A DNA stretch of 64,000 bases, from NCBI GenBank assembly GCA_046542995.1, contig JBKHAH010000003.1, positions 1-64,000 on the forward strand. Direction: 5' to 3'. Below, piece by piece: positions 35,777 through 45,105 of this stretch. Made by a program: the position numbers and the translations under genes. Below the pieces are notes generated by a model. The model was given only the letters and a program-made list of their open reading frames with translations, searched no databases and was not told the DNA's origin. Origin of the DNA: Perlabentimonas sp046542995. GTDB lineage: Bacteria; Bacteroidota; Bacteroidia; Bacteroidales; Tenuifilaceae. Position 1 is the first letter of the stretch; the number at the start of each line of letters is the position of its first letter.

Positions 35777-37492
35777 CTATACTGTTTGTACCAAGGCATC
35801 TTTTACTACTCTGCGCTTATTGTTTGCCCTTAGCCAGGCCAAAACAGATGGTTGTTTCTCGTGCTGTAAAGATATAAGCTCTTTCATGTTGCCGCTTTCA
35901 ACAATCTCAATGGCCCTGATAAGCGTGTTGTCTATTTTACTAATTATTGGGTAGAACCCTTCGTTATCAATAATATTCCTAGCAATGTATGCTTTTAGCT
36001 GCGTTTCTAAAACCTCTTTTGAGGTTTCAATTTGTTTATAATTTGGTTCTATGCCATTTTCATTTGCGAAAAGAATAAACTTATCAAGTATCTTTTGTTT
36101 TTCAAGATAATTCTCTATGCCGCTAGCATTGTTAAATTCTGAAAGTTCACTTCTGTTTTTATCGGCGTATTCAAATGCGTATCTGTAAATTATATTTCTT
36201 CTGGCAACCTGGTTAAAGTAGGGTGTTATGCCTGATGTGTCAAGTGGGATAAAGAAATCCGGCATAATACCGCCCCCACCATAAACAGTCCTGCCACCCA
36301 GGGTTGTGAATTTTAAGGAGTCATCCAGATGGATGCTGTCGCGCTCTTGAAACTCTCCGTGGATGTACCTGTTACTAATGTCGTAATAATAATCATCAAT
36401 TCCTTTCTCGTAAGGCTTCTGAATGCTTCGTCCTGTGGGTGTGTAATAGCGCGCAATGGTTAGTCGAACTGCTGAACCATCAGAAAATTGTATCTGTTCT
36501 TGAACCAGCCCTTTACCAAATGAACGACGACCGATGACTGCTCCCCTGTCGTTATCCTGCATGGCTCCTGCCAGGATCTCACTTGCAGATGCTGAGAACT
36601 CATCGAGTAGAACGGCAACTTCGGTGTTTAGGCATCTTCCCTTTGCGTTGGAATAAATATTTTGGCGGGGTCGTGCCTTCCCCTCAGTATAAACAATAAG
36701 TTTCCCTTCGGGTAAGAACTCGTTCGCAATGTTGGTGGCCGCATCCATGTATCCTCCGTTGTTCCCACGGAGATCGATAATGAGTTTCTGCATCCCTTTG
36801 TCTTGCAGTTTATCAACTGCCTCTATAAACTCTTGGTAGGTAGTTCGCGCAAAGCGGGAAATTTTTATGTATCCAATATCTTCCTTAATCATGTAGCTAA
36901 CATCAACGCTGTAAATGGGAATTTTGTCGCGAATTATTTCGAAAGTAATAGGTTCCTTCTCTCCCTTTCTTTTTATGCCAACCTTTACCTTTGTGTCGTT
37001 AGGCCCCTTCAGCATTTTTACAATATCATTCTGGTCAATGTTAACACCCGCAACGGTTGAGTCGTCAATTGTCACAATTCTATCCCCGGGGATTATACCT
37101 ACTCGCTCCGATGGGCCTCCTGGTATGGTAGTTATAACTATAATCGTATCGTCAGGCATATTGAATGTTATGCCAATCCCGTCAAACCCCCCGTCAAGGG
37201 GTTCGTTAACCTGTTGAAGATCAGATGCTGGTATGTATACTGAGTGTGGATCCAGATTCTCCAGAACTGTGGGAATTGTCGATTCAACGAGGTCGTGCAT
37301 GGAAACAGTGTCAACATACTGCCCCTCTATGTACTTTAGGATGCTATTGAGTTTGTCTGTCCGTGGACTAACAGTTAGACTTGTTCTTCCTGGCTCTTTT
37401 CTCAGATTACTGCCAATAAGTATTCCAATCACCATAACAATTGCAATGGCAATGGGGTAGATAATATCTTTCTTTCTGTTGTTATATATCAT
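35777..37492 (-). CDS. S41 family C-terminal processing protease
   Basis: This 571-residue protein has an N-terminal membrane anchor (IIYPIAIAIVMVIGILIGSN region), a PDZ domain at about 80-180 with GGFDGIGITF and IPGDRIVTIDD, and an S41 peptidase domain. The catalytic serine lies in FSASASEILAGA and the lysine in GRRSFGKGLVQEQ. A C-terminal helical region of about 150 residues follows. It should degrade or process periplasmic proteins from their C-termini. A -7 box lies upstream. Confidence 0.92.
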   Translation of the reverse strand: MIYNNRKKDIIYPIAIAIVMVIGILIGSNLRKEPGRTSLTVSPRTDKLNSILKYIEGQYVDTVSMHDLVESTIPTVLENLDPHSVYIPASDLQQVNEPLDGGFDGIGITFNMPDDTIIVITTIPGGPSERVGIIPGDRIVTIDDSTVAGVNIDQNDIVKMLKGPNDTKVKVGIKRKGEKEPITFEIIRDKIPIYSVDVSYMIKEDIGYIKISRFARTTYQEFIEAVDKLQDKGMQKLIIDLRGNNGGYMDAATNIANEFLPEGKLIVYTEGKARPRQNIYSNAKGRCLNTEVAVLLDEFSASASEILAGAMQDNDRGAVIGRRSFGKGLVQEQIQFSDGSAVRLTIARYYTPTGRSIQKPYEKGIDDYYYDISNRYIHGEFQERDSIHLDDSLKFTTLGGRTVYGGGGIMPDFFIPLDTSGITPYFNQVARRNIIYRYAFEYADKNRSELSEFNNASGIENYLEKQKILDKFILFANENGIEPNYKQIETSKEVLETQLKAYIARNIIDNEGFYPIISKIDNTLIRAIEIVESGNMKELISLQHEKQPSVLAWLRANNKRRVVKDALVQTV

Positions 37493-37563
37493 TATTCCAG
37501 TATTTTACAGGAGTAAAATTGTGGTATTACGTAATGTTTCATACCACTTGTTTAACAAAACAT

Positions 37564-37571
37564 CAAAGTTA
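37564..37571 (-). promoter_or_regulatory. -7 promoter-like box for the S41 protease
   Basis: TAACTTTG on the minus strand fits TAnnTTTG, about 72 bases before the start codon at 37492. The -33 position shows TTA instead of TTG. Confidence 0.35.
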
Positions 37572-37644
37572 ATGTTTTGGATGGAAATGTTAACCTATGT
37601 TTGTTAACGAAGCAAATATTTAACCCTTTTTTACGGTATGAGTA

Positions 37645-38088
37645 TTAACCCAACTTTACAACTTCAATGCCTGCACGGCGAAGTAATTCAATTCCTTCTG
37701 TTGCTCTGTAGTCATCGCTATAAACTACCCTTTTAATACCCGCTTGAATAATTAGTTTTGAACACTCCATGCATGGGGCAGAAGTTACGTAAAGGGTTGC
37801 TCCCTGACTACTATTATTTGATTTGGCAACTTTTGTTATTGCGTTAGCCTCGGCGTGTAGCACGTATGGTTTGGTTTTCCCCTCTTCGTCCTCGCAAATA
37901 TTTTCAAAGCCCGATGGGGTGCCATTGTAGCCGTCGGAAATTATCATTTTATCTTTTACAATGAGCGCACCAACTTGCCTGCGAATGCAGTATGAGTTTA
38001 TGGCCCAAATATGAGCCATTTCAAGGTAGCGCTTATCAAAGTCGGGCTGCTTATCACCGTATGGGTAAAGGTTTGTTTCTGATGACAT
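37645..38088 (-). CDS. dCMP/cytidine deaminase family protein
   Basis: The ATG at 38088 gives 147 residues; the longer frame upstream runs through the terminator of tRNA-Leu, so it is not used. The zinc-deaminase signature is intact: HAEANAI supplies a zinc ligand and the proton-shuttle glutamate, and PCMECSKLI the two cysteine ligands. The N-terminal segment RQVGALIVKDKMIISDGYNGTPSG matches dCMP deaminase, which makes dUMP for thymidylate synthesis. Confidence 0.88.
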   Translation of the reverse strand: MSSETNLYPYGDKQPDFDKRYLEMAHIWAINSYCIRRQVGALIVKDKMIISDGYNGTPSGFENICEDEEGKTKPYVLHAEANAITKVAKSNNSSQGATLYVTSAPCMECSKLIIQAGIKRVVYSDDYRATEGIELLRRAGIEVVKLG

Positions 38089-38142
38089 ATACAATTTTTT
38101 ATTGGGTATCAAAGGTAAAGAAAATTCTTTTGTGAGCCGATT

Positions 38143-38188
38143 AAAAATTAAAGGGTGCCTCATGATATTGAGACACCCTTTAATTTTT
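38143..38188 (-). terminator. Terminator of tRNA-Leu
   Basis: AAAAATTAAAGGGTG (38143-38157) and CACCCTTTAATTTTT (38174-38188) pair over 15 bases, extended after one mismatch by CTCA/TGAG. It starts two bases after the tRNA on the minus strand and ends in T's. Confidence 0.85.
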
Positions 38189-38189
38189 G

Positions 38190-38273
38190 TACCCGGAGCC
38201 GGGATCGAACCGGCACGGTATTGCTACCACTGGTGTTTGAGACCAGCGCGTCTACCAATTCCGCCATCCGGGC
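38190..38273 (-). tRNA. tRNA-Leu (anticodon CAA)
   Basis: The 84-nucleotide minus-strand sequence folds as a class II tRNA. The acceptor stem pairs GCCCGGA with TCCGGGT, the anticodon stem CTGGT/ACCAG encloses loop CTCAAAC with anticodon CAA, a long variable arm follows, and the T arm reads GCCGG-TTCGATC-CCGGC. The discriminator base is A. CCA is not encoded. A promoter and a strong terminator flank it. Confidence 0.97.
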
Positions 38274-38297
38274 ATTTTATTAGTTTTTCTTGGGGTG

Positions 38298-38328
38298 CGA
38301 ATATACTGTGTTTTTTTGTTATGGGCAA
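38298..38328 (-). promoter_or_regulatory. Promoter of tRNA-Leu
   Basis: On the minus strand TTG (complement of 38326-38328) is followed after 20 bases by TATATTCG (complement of 38298-38305), close to the Bacteroidota TTG-N19-TAnnTTTG pattern with one mismatch. Confidence 0.55.
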
Positions 38329-38361
38329 AAAGTTTGCTTAATCAATAAGCAAAAAAATGCC

Positions 38362-40281
38362 TTAAACAACTTTTCCTATCAATTTTGGTGAGGCTATTCG
38401 TAATGCTGCATTATAAACGCCTGCTGCATCTATGCCACATTCTTTGTATAGTTCCTGTAGGGTTCCATGCTCAATAAAACGGTCGGGTATGCCAAGCCTT
38501 ACAATGCGGGTACTTAAACCGTTATCGTTAAACCACTCAAGCACTGCAGAGCCAAATCCTCCTTGCAGAACACCATCCTCAAGGGTAATGATGGTTTTAA
38601 AACGTTTGCCAATGCTTTTTAAGAGGTTTGTATCAAGAGGCTTAACAAAGCGCATATCGTAATGAGCCACGCTTACGCCTTTTGCCGCTAATTTTTCTGC
38701 TGCATTGGCTGCTTGCATCCCTAGCGGACCAAGTGAAAGAATTGCAATATCAGAACCTTCCCTAAGGAGTTTTCCTGTACCAACCTCAATAGTTCGCAGC
38801 GGTTTTTTCCAATTTGCCATTGAGCCAGTACCTCTTGGGTATCGAATGCTCCAAGCCCCCATATCCTTTTGCTGGGCGGTGTACATCATATTTCGCAGCT
38901 CCTCTTCGTTTAGAGGTGAGCAGATGGTTAGGTTGGGAATGCTTCTCATGTATGCAATATCAAAAACTCCGTGATGCGTTGCACCATCTTCGCCAACCAA
39001 TCCGCCACGGTCAAGGCAAAATACTACGTTGAGTTTTTGAAGGGCAACATCGTGGACAACCTGATCGTAAGCTCTTTGCATAAATGATGAGTAGATATTG
39101 CAGAAAGGCACCAGTCCTTCTGCTGCCAGACCAGCAGCAAATGTAACGGCATGTTGCTCTGCAATTCCTACGTCAAAAGTTCTGTCAGGCATCTTTTCCA
39201 TCATAATGTTGAGCGAGCAGCCCGTAGGCATTGCAGGTGTAATTCCAACTATCTTCTCATTCTGCTCAGCGAGCTCAACAAGCGTATGTCCAAAAACATC
39301 CTGAAAACGGGGAGGTGATGGCTTATCCGTTTTAACGGTAATGCGCTCACCTGTTAGCTTGTCGAATATTCCCGGAGCATGCCACATGGTTTGGTTCTGC
39401 TCGGCTGGAGAGAATCCTTTGCCTTTAACGGTAACACAATGGAGTAGTTTTGGCCCGGGAATGCTCTTTAAATCGTTTAATACCTGGGTTAGATAAACCA
39501 CATCGTGCCCGTCAACAGGCCCAAAATACCTAAATCCTAAAGATTCAAACAGGTTACTTTGCTTTAGCAGGGCAGATTTTATTGCATTCTCAAGCTTCTG
39601 AACCATTGAGCGGGCGCTTGGTCCCACTTTGTTAAGCTTACCCATGAGGTTCCACACCTCATTTTTGAACTTGTTGTATGTTTGCGATGTTGTAATATCA
39701 AGCAGATACTCTTTGAGTGCCCCCACGTTGGGATCTATGGCCATATTGTTGTCGTTTAAAATGACCAGTAGGTTTGAATTTTGCGAACCTCCATTATTAA
39801 GACCCTCGAAGGCTAACCCTGCCGTCATAGAGCCGTCTCCAATAATTGCAACGGTTTGCTTCTCATCTTTTTTTAATTCTGATGCCACTGCCATGCCAAG
39901 TGCAGCAGATATAGATGTAGAGCTGTGACCCGTTCCAAAGGAGTCGAATTTACTTTCGTCACGTTTAGGGAAACCGCTTATACCTTTGTATTTTCTATTT
40001 GTATGGAAAACATCTTTTCTGCCGGTAAGTATTTTATGACCATACGCCTGGTGCCCAACATCCCAAATAATCCTATCGTTGGGCGTATTAAACACATAAT
40101 GTAGCGCAACCGTTAACTCCACTACACCTAGGCTTGCTCCAAAGTGACCCGGATTGTTAGAAACCACATCAATTATAAACTGACGCAGTTCCTGACTTAC
40201 TCCAACCAAATCTTCAGTCTGAAGTTTTTTTAAGTCATCAGGAGAATTAATGTTTTGTAAAAATGAATGTTGCGTATTCAT
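38362..40281 (-). CDS. dxs: 1-deoxy-D-xylulose-5-phosphate synthase
   Basis: This full-length 639-residue enzyme has the thiamine diphosphate-binding motif GDGSMTAG through NDNNMAID, the N-terminal FGASLGVVELTVALHYVF segment, GTGHSSTSISAALG, and the transketolase-like middle domain with VGIAEQHAVTFAAGLA holding the cofactor-activating glutamate. A C-terminal domain follows. It condenses pyruvate and glyceraldehyde-3-phosphate to open the MEP isoprenoid pathway. It is alone; the -7 box is at 40298-40305. Confidence 0.95.
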   Translation of the reverse strand: MNTQHSFLQNINSPDDLKKLQTEDLVGVSQELRQFIIDVVSNNPGHFGASLGVVELTVALHYVFNTPNDRIIWDVGHQAYGHKILTGRKDVFHTNRKYKGISGFPKRDESKFDSFGTGHSSTSISAALGMAVASELKKDEKQTVAIIGDGSMTAGLAFEGLNNGGSQNSNLLVILNDNNMAIDPNVGALKEYLLDITTSQTYNKFKNEVWNLMGKLNKVGPSARSMVQKLENAIKSALLKQSNLFESLGFRYFGPVDGHDVVYLTQVLNDLKSIPGPKLLHCVTVKGKGFSPAEQNQTMWHAPGIFDKLTGERITVKTDKPSPPRFQDVFGHTLVELAEQNEKIVGITPAMPTGCSLNIMMEKMPDRTFDVGIAEQHAVTFAAGLAAEGLVPFCNIYSSFMQRAYDQVVHDVALQKLNVVFCLDRGGLVGEDGATHHGVFDIAYMRSIPNLTICSPLNEEELRNMMYTAQQKDMGAWSIRYPRGTGSMANWKKPLRTIEVGTGKLLREGSDIAILSLGPLGMQAANAAEKLAAKGVSVAHYDMRFVKPLDTNLLKSIGKRFKTIITLEDGVLQGGFGSAVLEWFNDNGLSTRIVRLGIPDRFIEHGTLQELYKECGIDAAGVYNAALRIASPKLIGKVV

Positions 40282-40297
40282 AGTTTTTTGTTAACCG

Positions 40298-40305
40298 CAA
40301 AGTTA
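40298..40305 (-). promoter_or_regulatory. -7 promoter-like box for dxs
   Basis: TAACTTTG on the minus strand fits TAnnTTTG, 17 bases before the start codon at 40281. No -33 TTG. Confidence 0.4.
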
Positions 40306-40443
40306 TAACAAATTTAAAAAATAAAGTTGTTATAACTAAACGTCAAACAACATTTAATAGTTTAAACTATTTCAAAAAAAGGCATTGTTAATAAATTATT
40401 ATAACAGCAAGATGCACTTAAGTGTTTAAATTCCTATTATTCT

Positions 40444-40451
40444 TATATTTG
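40444..40451 (+). promoter_or_regulatory. -7 promoter-like box for the OmpA-lipoprotein operon
   Basis: TATATTTG fits TAnnTTTG, with GTG instead of TTG 19 bases upstream. It lies 43 bases before the ATG at 40494. Confidence 0.45.
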
Positions 40452-40493
40452 TAATAAATATAATAATGACCCTATTTTCCTAAATTATTAACC

Positions 40494-41525
40494 ATGAAAA
40501 GAATAGGATATTTTACATCCATGCTGGTTTTTTTTGCAATTGTAATGAGTGCCTGTGTTCCAGCCAAGGAGTTTCAAGCATTGCAAGACAAGAATGTTAA
40601 ATGTGAAGAGGAGAGGGAGCGTTTTTCAATAGAAAATGAAGCGCTTGAGATTAATAATAAGGAGCTTGAAACGAAATACAAGGTTTTAAAATCTGAAGTT
40701 GATCAGCTCGTTTCCGACAGCTTGTCACGCTCAGTAGAGTTAAACAGATTAAAAGATCAGAATCAGCGCCTAGAGAGTAGATACGGGGAGTTGCAAGAAC
40801 TTCAGGAGAACTTTATGGCTGGTAGCCAAAAAGAGACCAGAAGGGTGCTCTCTGAACTTCAAGAAACGCAAGAGGAATTGCAAGTGAAGGAGGATGCCCT
40901 TAAAGAACTTGAGCGCCAGCTAAATCTAAGAAGGCGAAATCTTGAGGAGTTACAATCCTATCTTAATGGGTTAAAGACCGATTTAGATGAGCGCAATGCA
41001 AGGATTCAGGAGATGGAGCAAATACTTGCCAGAAAGGATTCCGCTGTAATGGCTCTGCGCAAAACCGTATCGGATGCACTCTTTGGTTTTGAGGGCGAGG
41101 GGCTAACGGTTAAACTTAAAAATGGCAAGGTATACGTGTCTTTAGATGAGCAGCTGATGTTTAAATCGGCTAGCCATGTGGTTGATGCCAATGGGAAGAA
41201 AGCTTTAAGGCAGCTTGTGCCTGTGCTTGAGGATCATCCAGATATCAACATCGTTGTGGAGGGGCATACCGATGACCTTGCTTTCCCCCCGCGCGGAGAA
41301 TTGCTTGACAATTGGGATCTAAGCGTTAAGCGAGCCACCTCAATTGTTAGGATTCTGCTTGAAGGCTCTAGTATTGACCCTGCCCGTGTTGCCGCATCGG
41401 GGCGCAGTGAGTTTCATCCTGTTGATATGAAGAAGACACCTGAGGCAAGGCAGAAGAATAGGAGGACGGAAATTATTCTTACACCAAAGCTTGATGAGCT
41501 TTTCGAAATACTTGAAACTATTTAG
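40494..41525 (+). CDS. OmpA-family lipoprotein with coiled coil
   Basis: This 343-residue protein starts with a lipoprotein signal (YFTSMLVFFAIVMSAC, lipobox cysteine near residue 21). Residues about 30-180 are a long heptad-like coiled coil rich in Glu, Leu and Gln. The last about 120 residues form an OmpA-like peptidoglycan-binding domain (NIVVEGHTDDLAF, NWDLSVKRATSIVRILLE, RVAASGRSEFHP, KNRRTEIILTP). It should tether the outer membrane to peptidoglycan. It leads a plus-strand run whose next start is 39 bases away. Confidence 0.9.
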   Translation: MKRIGYFTSMLVFFAIVMSACVPAKEFQALQDKNVKCEEERERFSIENEALEINNKELETKYKVLKSEVDQLVSDSLSRSVELNRLKDQNQRLESRYGELQELQENFMAGSQKETRRVLSELQETQEELQVKEDALKELERQLNLRRRNLEELQSYLNGLKTDLDERNARIQEMEQILARKDSAVMALRKTVSDALFGFEGEGLTVKLKNGKVYVSLDEQLMFKSASHVVDANGKKALRQLVPVLEDHPDINIVVEGHTDDLAFPPRGELLDNWDLSVKRATSIVRILLEGSSIDPARVAASGRSEFHPVDMKKTPEARQKNRRTEIILTPKLDELFEILETI

Positions 41526-41564
41526 CAATAAATCTACTGAATTAACAGTATAAGGTTTGAATTA

Positions 41565-42581
41565 TTGAAAGAACTTCGCCTTTACTTGTCGCACCTTACG
41601 TTTGGTAGGGTAGTAAATCTTGCTCTTTGTGGAATAGGCTATACTTTTTCACGCTTGTTTCGCAAACCTATTCTACTTGGTATGCCCTATAGCGTTTCCC
41701 TAGAACCAACTACAAGATGTAACCTGCTTTGTCCTGAGTGCCCAACAGGAGCCAGAACCCTTAAAAGATTAGGTGGTGATATGGAACTTAATCTATATAA
41801 AAATATTATTGATCAAATCTCACCATACTCAACAACAGTACTTTTACATTTTCAGGGTGAGCCCCTGTTAAGTACCAATCTTGTTAATATGGTTCAGTAC
41901 GCAACATCTAAAAGACTAATTACAGAGATTGCTACAAATGCCACCCTGCTCACTTACCCTTTAGCAAGCAATTTGGTTGATGCTGGTGTAAAAAAGATAG
42001 TTGTAACGCTTGATAGTACTAATGAGCATGATTTTGGGTTTTATAGGAAAGGTGCCAACTTCAAGAATGTTGTGAGTGGAGTGAGTAATCTGATTAGAGC
42101 AAGAGAATTGGGTAAAAAAAAGTACCCTATGGTGGTGCTTGAATTGCTCGCGTTTAAACGGAGTCTTGATGATATTGATAGGTTTATAGCGCTTGGTAAG
42201 CAGCTTAGGGTTGATAAGTTGAGAATAAAATCGGTACAGGTTACCTCAGGGAAAGATGCGTATAATGAGATACCCATTAACACGCGCTATAGTCGCTATA
42301 AAATTAATGTTAACCAAACCATTACGTTAAAGAGTAATATAAATAAACCTTGCCCAAACCCGTGGTTTAAGTTTTCTGTTTATTACGATGGCAGTATGGT
42401 TCCCTGTTGTTTTGATAAGTCCGGCGATCATATTCTTGGTAATGCGCAGGATGTGCGAAATGCATGGATATCAAGAAAGTATAATGATTTCAGAAAAAAA
42501 TTACTTGCGAATCGTAATGCAATTCCGTTATGTTCGCAATGCCCACAAGGGAGATTTAAACTGGATTTTAAAGTGGATTGA
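41565..42581 (+). CDS. Radical SAM/SPASM domain protein
   Basis: This 338-residue protein, starting at TTG, has the radical SAM cluster motif CNLLCPEC near residue 53, following SLEPTTR, and a short SPASM-like C-terminal part with PNPWFKFSVYYDGSMVPCC and a CSQCP group that could bind another iron-sulfur cluster. The N-terminal about 40 residues are hydrophobic or amphipathic and may lie on the membrane. Such proteins modify peptides, sugars or cofactors. No precursor peptide is visible nearby. It sits between the OmpA lipoprotein and the serine hydrolase. Confidence 0.85.
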   Translation: MKELRLYLSHLTFGRVVNLALCGIGYTFSRLFRKPILLGMPYSVSLEPTTRCNLLCPECPTGARTLKRLGGDMELNLYKNIIDQISPYSTTVLLHFQGEPLLSTNLVNMVQYATSKRLITEIATNATLLTYPLASNLVDAGVKKIVVTLDSTNEHDFGFYRKGANFKNVVSGVSNLIRARELGKKKYPMVVLELLAFKRSLDDIDRFIALGKQLRVDKLRIKSVQVTSGKDAYNEIPINTRYSRYKINVNQTITLKSNINKPCPNPWFKFSVYYDGSMVPCCFDKSGDHILGNAQDVRNAWISRKYNDFRKKLLANRNAIPLCSQCPQGRFKLDFKVD

Positions 42582-42623
42582 TTGTTTGTCTTTATTGGTT
42601 TTAATAACTTTAAAAAAAATACT

Positions 42624-43784
42624 ATGAGAAGAAAAATACTTTTATCCGTTATTGCCATAGTTGTCCTCGCTTTGGGCATATTTCTGTCTATTCCTCAGAA
42701 TCATTACGTAACAAAAGCGCTGCGCTACCAAAAGGCAAAAATACATCATTATAAAATTTTTGAAAATAGGGCTGTAAAAGCAGAATCACCAGAGCCCTGG
42801 AAATTACATCAAGATTATAACGAGTACACACTTACTCCTGATCAAGAGGAAAATTTAAATAAATACCGTACGGTTGCTTTCTTAATGGCAAAGGATTCTT
42901 TACTGCTGTTTGAGAAGTATTGGGAGGATTACGGATCGGATTCGTATTCCAACTCATTTTCAATGGCAAAAAGTTTCATTAGTTTATTGATTGGATGTGC
43001 CATTGATGATGGCTATATTAAAAGTCTCGATCAGCCTGTTGCCGATTTTATTCCCGAATTTTCAGAAGGGGATAAGTCAAAAATCACCATTCGCCACTTG
43101 CTTACCATGAGTTCAGGTTTAAGTTGGGATGAGGCGTATGCCAGCCTCTTCTCTACAACAACTAAAGCGTACTATGGGAAATATCTGCGTGAATTGGTGC
43201 TTGATCAGGAGGTTGTATCAGAACCTGGCAAGGAATTTAACTACTTGAGTGGAGATACCCAGCTGCTATCAATAGTTCTTGCTGAAGCAACTGGTAAAAG
43301 CTTGAGTGAGTATATGTCGGATAAAATTTGGAGCAAAATTGGTGCGGAGCATGATGCCCTGTGGAGCCTTGATAAGGAGAACGGCATTGAGAAAGCTTAC
43401 TGCTGTTTTAACACCAATGCAAGAGATTTTGCTCGTATTGGCAGGTTGGTGCTTAATAAGGGAAATTGGAATGGGGAGCAGCTAGTTCCCAAGAAATACC
43501 TTGAGGAAACCTTAAAGCGAACAACCTATTTGACCGATAAAGAGTTGGGAGGAATACCAACCGAGAGGTATGGTCATCAATGGTGGTTTACCAATCATAA
43601 AGGTTATAATGTTATTTTTGCCAGAGGAATTCTGGGACAATACATTTTTATTGTACCAGAGCTTGATATTGTTGCTGTAAGACTGGGGCATTTGAGAAGC
43701 GAAGAGCGAATTGGCGGTCAGCCAATTGATATTTTTGCTTACCTTGATATTATGATGGATGTAAATAACTTTACGCAGGAATAA
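42624..43784 (+). CDS. Serine hydrolase of the beta-lactamase/esterase fold
   Basis: The ATG at 42624 gives 386 residues with a signal or anchor helix (KILLSVIAIVVLALGIFLSI). The class C-type nucleophile motif SMAK is in NSFSMAKSFISLL, the tyrosine motif in FNYLSGDTQL, and the third motif probably in YGHQWWF. Such proteins act as esterases, D-aminopeptidases or penicillin-binding-like enzymes in the periplasm; the sequence does not decide which. It is cotranscribed with the radical SAM gene upstream and the isomerase-fold gene 32 bases downstream. Confidence 0.87.
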   Translation: MRRKILLSVIAIVVLALGIFLSIPQNHYVTKALRYQKAKIHHYKIFENRAVKAESPEPWKLHQDYNEYTLTPDQEENLNKYRTVAFLMAKDSLLLFEKYWEDYGSDSYSNSFSMAKSFISLLIGCAIDDGYIKSLDQPVADFIPEFSEGDKSKITIRHLLTMSSGLSWDEAYASLFSTTTKAYYGKYLRELVLDQEVVSEPGKEFNYLSGDTQLLSIVLAEATGKSLSEYMSDKIWSKIGAEHDALWSLDKENGIEKAYCCFNTNARDFARIGRLVLNKGNWNGEQLVPKKYLEETLKRTTYLTDKELGGIPTERYGHQWWFTNHKGYNVIFARGILGQYIFIVPELDIVAVRLGHLRSEERIGGQPIDIFAYLDIMMDVNNFTQE

Positions 43785-43816
43785 AGATCTAGTATTTAAT
43801 ATTTTATTGCTATAAA

Positions 43817-44989
43817 ATGGAGAAATTAAGGGTTAAACTGCTTGCCTTTCCAGCGGCAGATCTTAATGTTTACTCAAAAGGGAAGAGAAGATTACAGAAG
43901 CTTTTTCATCAGGATCAGGTTGAATTTGTAGATTCTAATCCTGAGGTTCTCGTGTTCTTAACGGGAGGTTCAGAGAGAATTGCGTTGGAATCGGTTCAGG
44001 AGTTTGGGTTCTATCTATTGCTGGCATCAGCCGATGAAAATTCATGGGCCGCTGCTACCGAAGTTAAAGCTTGGATGAATCAGAATAATATATCAAGCAT
44101 TCTTGTTGACCAATCGTGCAAGTATGCAGCTTCACTGATAGACAATCTGTTTCATGTTAAAAATGGGCTCAATCAACTTAAAGGCAAGAGGTTTGGGTTG
44201 GTTGGCTCATCTTCCGAATGGCTTGTTAATTCAAACGTAAATCCTTTTATTATAAAAACAAAACTTGGCGTTGAGCAGATAGATATCCCATGGAATCAAG
44301 TAATAGTTGACGAAGATAAGAAGGTTGATGCTGATTTTATTAATTTTTTTAGGAACGACACAAATAATGAACCGTTGCAGGCCTCAGGAAGCGTTTACGA
44401 GGCCCTTGCAAATTTGGTAAGAGACAATGGTTTAAATGCTTTAACCGTTGAGTGCTTCACTTTTATTAATTCTTGCAATACTACTGCATGCCTTGCTCTC
44501 TCTAAATTATCGATGGATGGAATACCTGCAGGATGTGAGGGTGATATTTGCAGTATGCTTGGAATGATGATTACATACGAACTTTTTGGGATAGTTCCCT
44601 GGCAAGCCAACGTAGGCTTTGTGAAGGATCAGAAGGTAACTTTTGCGCACTGTACTGCTCCTGCTAATATTCTAGAGCATTTTGAACTTGACACCCATTT
44701 TGAAACGGGTAAAGGTTTAGCTTTAAATGGTAAATTAAAAGCCGAGGAGGTTACAATTCTAAGGTTAGACCATACCCTTAGCAAGATGTTTATAGCCAAA
44801 GGGAAAGTAACTAAAACGCATAGTAAAGGAGCCATGTGCAGAACAAGGGTAACGGTGGAGGTGGATGAAAGAGTAACGTCCTATTTTATAAATAATCCAC
44901 TGGGGAACCACCACCTTATTATTCCCGGAGATTATGTGGTTGGCCTTGAGTTGGCCTGCAGAATGCTTAAAATGGAGCTGGTTGATTAA
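43817..44989 (+). CDS. Fucose/arabinose isomerase-fold protein of unknown function
   Basis: This 390-residue protein resembles FucI/AraA-type sugar isomerases, but is shorter than E. coli FucI (about 590). An N-terminal alpha/beta part has LVFLTGGSERIAL and a GLVGSSSEW turn; the C-terminal part keeps the family's metal-site-like pattern LTVECFTF, IPAGCEGDICSMLG and VTFAHCTAPAN. The acidic residues and histidine expected to bind metal are therefore present. I cannot assign a substrate. It ends the plus-strand operon and meets frr at a shared bidirectional terminator. Confidence 0.75.
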   Translation: MEKLRVKLLAFPAADLNVYSKGKRRLQKLFHQDQVEFVDSNPEVLVFLTGGSERIALESVQEFGFYLLLASADENSWAAATEVKAWMNQNNISSILVDQSCKYAASLIDNLFHVKNGLNQLKGKRFGLVGSSSEWLVNSNVNPFIIKTKLGVEQIDIPWNQVIVDEDKKVDADFINFFRNDTNNEPLQASGSVYEALANLVRDNGLNALTVECFTFINSCNTTACLALSKLSMDGIPAGCEGDICSMLGMMITYELFGIVPWQANVGFVKDQKVTFAHCTAPANILEHFELDTHFETGKGLALNGKLKAEEVTILRLDHTLSKMFIAKGKVTKTHSKGAMCRTRVTVEVDERVTSYFINNPLGNHHLIIPGDYVVGLELACRMLKMELVD

Positions 44990-45036
44990 ATAGTATAAGC
45001 CTGATTTCGAGCTGAGGTTATAAGACTCAAATATAA

Positions 45037-45091
45037 AAAAATCTCATCATCTTGGTTAAGCAGATTAGCCAACCAAAGCGATGAGATTTTT
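45037..45091. terminator. Bidirectional terminator between isomerase-fold gene and frr
   Basis: AAAAATCTCATC (45037-45048) and GATGAGATTTTT (45080-45091) pair perfectly over 12 bases; an inner stem TTGGTT/AACCAA (45052-45057 with 45071-45076) stacks inside. T runs follow on both strands, and the two genes converge here. Confidence 0.85.
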
Positions 45092-45105
45092 ACTTTTACG
45101 ATTGC

